64,000 nucleotides of DNA, taken from the NCBI GenBank assembly GCA_027627225.1, contig CM051030.1:2435501-2499500 (forward strand), in the 5' to 3' direction. The number at the start of each line of letters is the position of its first letter. Position 1 is the stretch's first letter. Source of the DNA: Congeria kusceri (Eukaryota; Mollusca; Bivalvia; Myida; Dreissenidae). A program made the position numbers and the translations under genes. Positions 58,501 through 64,000 of the stretch are shown here, in pieces. A model generated the notes under the pieces. That model searched no databases, was not told the DNA's origin, and saw only the letters and a program-made list of their open reading frames with translations.

Positions 58501-60805
58501 ACCCACCCTTTATGCAATTCCATGCGAGGTCTCAATATAAGGTACTAGTATCTATGTGTCATTGAAATATCTCAGATCGTTCTCTAGTTATTGAGTAGAA
58601 ACCGGTTTTTTCTGTTTATAGTAGCTGTGACCTTGACCTTCACCACACCCACCCAATATGCAATTCCAATCGAGGTCTTATTATAAGGTACCTACATATG
58701 AAGTTTCATTACAATATCTCAATTCCTTCTCAAGGTATTGAGGGGAAACCTTTTTCTTGGTTTAGTAACAGTGACCTTGACCCCACCCGCCCGATATGCA
58801 ATTCCATGCGAGGTCTTGATAAGAGGTATCTACAAATGAAGCTTCATTAGAATATCTCAATTCGTTCTCAAGTTATTGAGCGGAAACCATTTTTCTATTT
58901 TTAGTAACAATAACTTTGACCTTAACAACACGCACACCATACCCATTGCCAAGCAAGGTCTCGTTATAAGTTCTACATATGAACTTCCATTAAAGTATTT
59001 CAATTCGTTCTGGAGTTATTGAGCGGAAACTCGCTGACCGCCTGCCGCCAGGAGACCAACAACATACAATTATTCTATGGACTGCGGCTTTAAGAAAACT
59101 AAATAGTTCCGCTTCAACGTACGCGACCAAAACATGCAAACACTATCAATCCATAAACTATTATTCAAGTGGAAAGTATAATTTATAATTGACAGGACAA
59201 ATCATTTACGCAAACGTTTTCATTTTTTTTTATATTCAGATATTGAACAGTCATCGCCAACGGTTACACATACCAAATCTACACCTGAAACCGACAAAGG
59301 TATGCGTTACATATATACCTGTTTAACCGCGTACTTCTCGTTGTATTATTGAATTATAATACTACAGCATACGATGATTCTAATTTTTTATGTTGTACAC
59401 TATCTATCGAATTCGAATAATTTTATACCCGAGGACATATTGTACATACATTTATGAAGTATGCGTTACATATATACCTGTTTAACCGCGTATTTCTCGT
59501 CGAATTATTGAATTATAATACTACAGCATACGATGATTTTAATTTTTTCTGTTGTATACTATCTATCGAATAATTTTTATATTCGAGGACATATTGTACA
59601 TACATTTATGAGCAAAAGTGGAAATAATTTCGGGTTTGGTATATTCAATCTAGAGTTTCCAGTAGTATGAGTAGTCATCGGTGTGTCGGTTGGGTTGATG
59701 TTGATAGTTGGAGGAGCACTTTTAATGAATATACTCAGAAAACGGTTTGTAGTCTTTCTTTACGTATTGTTTTTATTAAGAGATTGTTTTTCTGTTCTCG
59801 TACTGGGTGCAAGATAAACATATTGCATACTAGGAAAGCAAATAAGAACAACAGACATAGATATTCAACATTTAATTCAACACAAATGAAAGTTATTTGA
59901 GTCCTTGTATCAGTCTTGATGGTGGTGCCTCTCATTTGAAACGACTTAACCAACTGGACTGATATCGTTATGTTTTGTGTTCATCTACCACATAAATACA
60001 GCAAGTCTTTTTGCATATCTATTATTGTTTAACCACATTAGGTGACTTTGTTGTCACGTGATTATGATTATCGTTTCTTTTCAGAGGTACATTACAACTG
60101 TGCATGAAGGAGAACAATGGTAAATTGTCTAACATCAACCATTCATTGGAAAAAGGACCGTCTAATGAAGCAAGCGTCGATAACTTTGTAGTCAAGGATA
60201 GCAACCTTGTACTGGAGAAACACATGATCTCAGAGGACGAACCTATTGACCATTGCATCACACCAGGCGATCCAAATGAAGTCATTGCGGACGAGGACCA
60301 TTATCATTCTATCAATGATACAGAGGTACAACGTAGCCATGCAAACAGCAAAAACGGCGAATACGATTACACAACTAATAATGCAACCACTTCTGTCAGG
60401 AATGCAGACAATGTGTATAACAAACTGAAGATTGTCCGGCACGGGGACTACGAACATGCACATGGACAGGGGCAGACTCATAACATAACAACAAGGAACG
60501 ACTATAACACATCTGCAGCGAGGGATGCTCATGGAAACGGTGACTATGACCATGTAAAGGGACATGAACATAACGTCACAACAAGCGAAGACCGTGACAC
60601 AACTGCAGCCATTGCTTTGAATGCGTGGGATGCTCACGGAACAGGTGACTACGACCATGTCAAGGGACAGGGACATGAACATAACGTCAAAACAAGCAAC
60701 GACTATGACACTACATTGACTGCAAACGCAAACAATGCAGGTGCAAACGGTGACGAAAGTAATTACAACCACATTACAAATCCAACCAGCAAAGTGTGTG
60801 AATAA
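52449..60805 (+). CDS. Receptor copy 5 (open if a shifted TM acceptor is used)
   Basis: Exons: 52449-52503, 53894-54073, 54489-54598, 55290-55398, 55538-55714, 56070-56264, 57858-57959, 59240-59299, 59675-59744, 60085-60805. Sum 1779 nt, in phase, 592 aa plus stop. Approximate residues: leader 1-18, exon B 19-78, WSC-like 79-151, exon E 152-210, CTLD-like C and D 211-309, stalk 310-329, membrane helix 330-352, tail 353-592. The acceptor homologous to other copies (exon start 59654) would put TGA 59668-59670 in frame just before the helix; a downstream AG at 59673-59674 removes it and keeps phase. The most diverged copy here. Function inferred as for copy 2. Confidence 0.75.
52568..52727. mobile_element. 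~160-bp MITE-like foldback
   Basis: Outer arms 'gaatagaatttttctgcctt' and 'gcagaaaaatagtattc' and inner arms 'ggaaattacgcctaa' (52610-52624) and 'ttaggcgtaatttcc' (52662-52676) are complementary. It lies in copy 5 intron 1, just past the leader exon. Confidence 0.75.
53894..54073 (+). CDS. Copy 5 exon B
   Basis: 180 nt. ADNFSVSSNLTNWHSVHCVL, AEPKLSLQNDSFQV, DSVWIGYISTKVPFLFLG. Acceptor 'atttcag', donor 'gtaatg'. Confidence 0.8.
54489..54598 (+). CDS. Copy 5 WSC-a exon
   Basis: 110 nt, phase 1 to 0. GCAHINNKTSYTVTSIGYCN then NICEGGIFGIQIIQDTN. Confidence 0.75.
55290..55398 (+). CDS. Copy 5 WSC-b exon
   Basis: 109 nt, phase 0 to 1. NQTRLECRCVNDSKNTTLGK then CSSDKYRCYVLYTETN; eight Cys in the two WSC exons together, as in copy 2. 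Confidence 0.75.
55538..55714 (+). CDS. Copy 5 exon E
   Basis: 177 nt, longer at its 5' end than in other copies (ERFCNDERFPYKENIVIDSG), then TGDCLTYFSRSFVWFPCSS and YVLCSNASFS. The extra N-terminal Cys is unique to this copy. Confidence 0.77.
56070..56264 (+). CDS. Copy 5 exon C
   Basis: 195 nt. KNRWTDSNELCSNNSKYPTS then YFWTGVIRANTLISRTQIG. Acceptor 'ttcacag', donor 'gtgagt'. Confidence 0.8.
57150..57740. repeat. ~150-bp tandem dispersed repeat, four units
   Basis: 'ggggcataactcaagta', 'ttatgccgaaaaccaaactt' and 'agttccgtaatgattgcaca' recur. Located in the copy 5 intron between exons C and D. Confidence 0.75.
57858..57959 (+). CDS. Copy 5 exon D
   Basis: 102 nt. NASNPDMQYVYINMRDRVLQ then FTNSSNKKALCVN; several NxS/T sequons. 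Confidence 0.77.
58050..59090 (-). repeat. Inverted relative of the 145-bp array at 1735-3650
   Basis: Units read as the reverse complement: 'tgaccttgaccttcaccaca', 'ccacccaatatgcaattcc', 'gaagtttcattacaatatct', 'cgttctcaagttattgagcg'. In the copy 5 intron between exon D and stalk. Confidence 0.82.
59240..59299 (+). CDS. Copy 5 stalk exon
   Basis: 60 nt, the shortest stalk: IEQSSPTVTHTKSTPETDK, Ser/Thr/Pro-rich, probably O-glycosylated if surface exposed. Confidence 0.65.
59300..59610. repeat. ~158-bp direct duplication
   Basis: 'tatgcgttacatatatacct' followed by 'gtttaaccgcgta' occurs at about 59300 and 59459, both followed by 'aatactacagcatacgatga'. It ends just before the copy 5 membrane exon. 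Confidence 0.8.
59675..59744 (+). CDS. Copy 5 transmembrane exon (shifted acceptor)
   Basis: 70 nt from AG at 59673-59674. VIGVSVGLMLIVGGALLMNI then LRK: a helix of about 21 residues. Starting at 59654 would give the 91-nt length seen in copies 1 and 4, but with an in-frame TGA. Confidence 0.6.
60085..60805 (+). CDS. Copy 5 cytoplasmic tail exon
   Basis: 721 nt, 240 codons plus TAA. EKHMISEDEPIDHC, HYHSINDTEVQ, VYNKLKIVRHGDYEHA, two GDYDHV units, NDYDTTLTANANNAG and SNYNHI. AATAAA overlaps the stop codon (60801-60806). Confidence 0.82.
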
Positions 60806-60806
60806 A
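60801..60806 (+). terminator. Possible polyadenylation signal overlapping the copy 5 stop
   Basis: AATAAA spans the TAA stop. Its position makes it weak evidence; a second one lies near 61144. Confidence 0.25.
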
Positions 60807-62988
60807 GCATCGATACGTGTGCCCTCTAAAACGGAGGATATGACGTTTACAATGCGACGTAGTTTTAATATGCCCCATGTGAACTATCGGGATATGGACA
60901 CGTCACCAAAGAATGTTCATGTTTTCTATGTATTTCCTTAAACGGTTATGTACATATACTTTGCATAAACAATATTATTAGTTTGATTGTTTAATATTCA
61001 ATATTACTTTAGTTTTTTGTTGTGGTAAGTTTTCTTTCTTAAATCAATTACATCTGTAATACAACTGAATAGTTGTTGTGTATCAGCAAACTCATAAAAT
61101 ATGCTCGAGACTTTAGGAATATAGACACTCGTGTTTAGGAGCGAATAAAGACTAAGTTTGGCGGCCGTGAATGCGATCCTCATCTTGACAGTTTCTCCAT
61201 CAGAGGTTATCTGTCATTATAGTGAACACGTTTAACATCGAACATGAACACTCTACAAAACACAAAAATACGGATTTGGAATTTTTGCTTCTTTGGTAAA
61301 GATTACTGATTGTTTCTGTTGAAAAAAAAAGTTACAATAAAACAGAAACTAGCAAAATAATTTTAATGTTTTTAACCGACCATCATTAGTAACTGAAAGT
61401 AAAACCTTAGTATTCCATATTGCACTAAGTAACATATTGTTCAAGTATAAATTGGGTAACATCTTATAGTGTGAGAGTCACATTGAGTTTATTTACACCA
61501 ACCCATTTCAATGTTAGTAAAACTAAATAGAGTAGCGAATAAACCCGATACGTCGTGGATCCTAATGCATTGGGTCCAATCTCATTAAAATCGTCTCTAG
61601 TCTGACGCTACTATATTATCCGCTGACTGGATCTGATGACTCCGCATTAGGGGTCACGTTCAGATGACCTTTTCAGGAGCCAATCAAACTGTTGCCTTCA
61701 ATATCATGCGGTATACCTTCATATAAAAAAACCACAAATACTATGCACGAAATTAACGTGATCTTTGGATGTTTACTCGTCTAAGGTACCACTTTATTCT
61801 TTGTTATCCCCGTGAAAATTAACTGTAAATGATTTATTCCCGAGGATGAGCTGGAAATGCATCACTTTTCATAAACCGTGGCCAAACATTGCTGTGCAAA
61901 AGGCAATTTCGTTCTGCGCAGCAGAGCTGATGTTTTATTGTTCGGAAGTTCATTTGAACGTGACCTGTTATACGATGTCTTCAGATCCTAAAAATGTTAG
62001 GATTTGATTTTACTGAGATTGCCTTGGGTCGGAATTGCTTAGCGCCAATCATATTTATGTCTTTAGTTTTATTTATAGTCAGGTGTAGAGAAACGTAGTT
62101 CGAATAGATGAGTTTACAATCAATAAGGGATTTACCTTCCGTATCGAGATATTTTACCTGTTTATATTTAGTTGAACGAATATTGCATCCTGATTCAGAT
62201 TTAATGTGTGTTTTGTTGCGGATGGAGATACCAGTTTTGCAATGCGTTTGTTGAAATTATTTGGAGTTTTGACATTTGTTTTGGCAGGAGAATGTACGTC
62301 TTTCTGGTTTATTAACAATATATTGATGTGCATGATAATGATGTTCATCAACCTACTATATCCACAGGTTACTGCTACTTCGGTGGTGGGTGTTTTACAC
62401 ATTTTGTTAGACAAAGACTGTACATAGAACACGCACAATGTCATTTCTACCTTTTTACAATTCAGACCATATACAAGAAAAAAACACAGTCTACTGTTTA
62501 AACATTTACTTAACATTTAATGATTACTTCACAATCTAGCTTAGCTTGAATACAGTAAGAAGTGTTTAAAAAAAAGTTCGATTTGTGGTCATCAGAATCA
62601 TATAAAGCAACAACAATATAACATATATGCAGTCTTTATATTTAAGAATGATGAATGCAACTGGTATACATAATTACACCGTAAATGTAGCAGAATGGGT
62701 ATGTCATTTGACACAGGCCAAATTAATTTTATAACTAAACAATTTTGTGTTGTCGAAACGTTTTGAAATCCCTGTCAAAACATATAATTATATATTATAT
62801 TTTGTTTTCAAAAGCATTGTATTTATGAATTGTGACCATCACATCTCCACTTTTTAAATTTACAATTATTTTAAAATATTTAAAATAGTATAACATTGAA
62901 CAGGAAGTTTATATTGAGTATGAATTTATGTAACTAATAAATAAAGATGGTACACTTGTCCTCAAGTGGCTTTCTTCGGCTTTAAAAC

Positions 62989-63142
62989 AGGTTATATTTA
63001 AAACATATCCTTACCCTTGCCAAAGAGGTTATATTTAAAACATATCCTTACCCTTGCCAAAGAGGTTATATTTAAAACATATCCTTACCCCTGCCAAAGA
63101 GGTTATATTTAAAACATATCCTTACCCTTGCCAAGGAGGTTA
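62989..63142. repeat. 37-bp direct repeat, four units
   Basis: 'aggttatatttaaaacatat' then 'ccttacccttgccaaag', almost identical each time. Confidence 0.9.
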
Positions 63143-63192
63143 TGTTTTGTCGCCGTTGATTTGAGGTTTTATATGTTTGATTAGATTTTGGT

Positions 63193-63208
63193 GGTGATCC
63201 GGATCACC
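63193..63208. repeat. 16-bp palindrome
   Basis: 'ggtgatccggatcacc' is a perfect palindrome, possibly part of a dispersed repeat that begins at about 63145. Confidence 0.6.
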
Positions 63209-63695
63209 GTCTGAATCCAAGAATATTGTAAAACCTCTTTATTATTAGGAGATAATGAAAGGGAACTTGGTGGAGCTCTATGCTCTCCAAGTGCTTTATA
63301 GTTACATGTACATATTACATTTATTTGTTATCGTACAAGAGACTCGCAGCTATGTCGAATTGCCAGTTCAAAGAGCAAAGATACACCTACGATAAGCTGC
63401 GATAATGTACTAAATATCTATTCAGTGAACTAATCACATACGAGTGCTGATAATTATTGCATAATTATATTATCAAATGTACCATTAGATTAATTTGAAC
63501 CGGTCATAGTAACTCAATGCATGCATTTGAATTGTCTGACAACGAACTAAGTAATAATTAAAACGTTGTTTGTGACGATTATATTAACATATAGCAGGTG
63601 CAAATATTTTAACGCGTATGCAATTCACGTATAATAGAACGCTTACATGTTTGTCATTCGTTAAATGTTGAGAGCAACGTTTGTATACATTTCAG

Positions 63696-63875
63696 GACAA
63701 TACATTTTAAGCAATATATCAACGAAATGGAATGATGCAGAATGTTATCTGGCCGAACCAGAACTTGATTATAAGAACGACCTCTTTGAACTGAAAGAAA
63801 CTATTGACGTGCTGCCTTTCGATTCTGATGTCTGGATCGGCTATATCTTGGCAAAGGTTCCCTTTCTGTTCTTAG
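63696..63875 (+). CDS. Receptor copy 6, exon B (rest beyond window)
   Basis: 180 nt, phase 1-1. GQYILSNISTKWNDAECYLA, EPELDYKNDLFEL, SDVWIGYILAKVPFLFLG. Acceptor 'atttcag', donor 'gtaaat'. It shows that the array continues to the right. No leader exon could be assigned to it within the window. Confidence 0.78.
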
Positions 63876-64000
63876 GTAAATTGTTAATGTTTTTTTTTTT
63901 AGACATTTCAACCATTTAAACTACAAAGTTGAATATGTATGAGTTATATTATACACGTAAGTTGTTGTAACACTTATATTGTAATAAATGTATAACAGAT

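Larger units (their letters stand above)
60960..63695. other. Spacer between copies 5 and 6
   Basis: No supported exon. 62990-63142 has a 37-bp repeat and 63193-63208 a 16-bp palindrome. A leader-like ORF at 62242 was considered and rejected. Confidence 0.45.

Noticed and set aside
62242..62295. Leader-like ORF MRLLKLFGVLTFVLAGE as a signal exon for copy 6
   Set aside because: Hydrophobic and leader-like, but the only nearby donor (T|gtacgt) would join to GA of exon B as TGA, and it does not align with the 55-nt leaders of copies 2, 3 and 5.

Overview
This window looks like AT-rich, intron-rich nuclear DNA from a marine or freshwater mollusc, most likely a heterodont bivalve (Dreissena-like is a guess). 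The basis is 5' and 3' splice sites at every coding block, long introns filled with satellites and dispersed elements, and repeats of the 'gaccttgacctt', 'cataactccg' and 'ggacggacgg' type that are common in bivalve genomes. There are no operons, ribosome binding sites, tRNA or rRNA genes, and no prokaryotic-style genes.

The window is dominated by one gene family in at least six head-to-tail copies, all on the + strand. I reconstructed it by matching short exons between copies. The ten-exon plan is: signal peptide; exon B (about 60 aa, W...C...VWIGY); WSC-a and WSC-b (an eight-cysteine WSC-like domain); exon E (DC...W..C...VLC); exon C (W...C...WTG); exon D (ALCV); a short variable stalk; a transmembrane exon; and one long cytoplasmic exon rich in YxxV/I/L motifs. 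Intron phases are identical in every copy (1,1,0,1,1,1,1,1,2). The product would be a single-pass type I receptor with C-type-lectin-like (CTLD-like) halves, a WSC domain and a tyrosine-repeat tail.

Layout. 1-6076: 3' part of copy 1 (damaged ectodomain, open tail), with a 145-bp tandem array in an intron. 6077-10320: spacer with dispersed repeats, an orphan exon E (8077-8169) and a 27-bp minisatellite. 10321-22691: copy 2, fully open, 552 aa by exon addition. 22692-27057: spacer with dispersed repeats. 27058-33650: copy 3, a pseudogene with several stops and lost splice sites. 36776-49648: copy 4, with no signal exon and a one-base frameshift in exon C. 52449-60805: copy 5, open (592 aa) only if a shifted acceptor in the transmembrane exon is used. 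63696-63875: exon B of copy 6, which runs out of the window. Copies 3 and 4 share long stretches of intron and look like the most recent duplication.

The locus reads as a birth-and-death receptor cluster: intact, dying and fragmentary copies, a fast-changing stalk, variable numbers of tyrosine repeats in the tail, and introns invaded by different satellites. The ectodomain suggests carbohydrate or ligand binding and the tail suggests SH2-dependent signalling. Both are inferences from motifs; no database search was possible.
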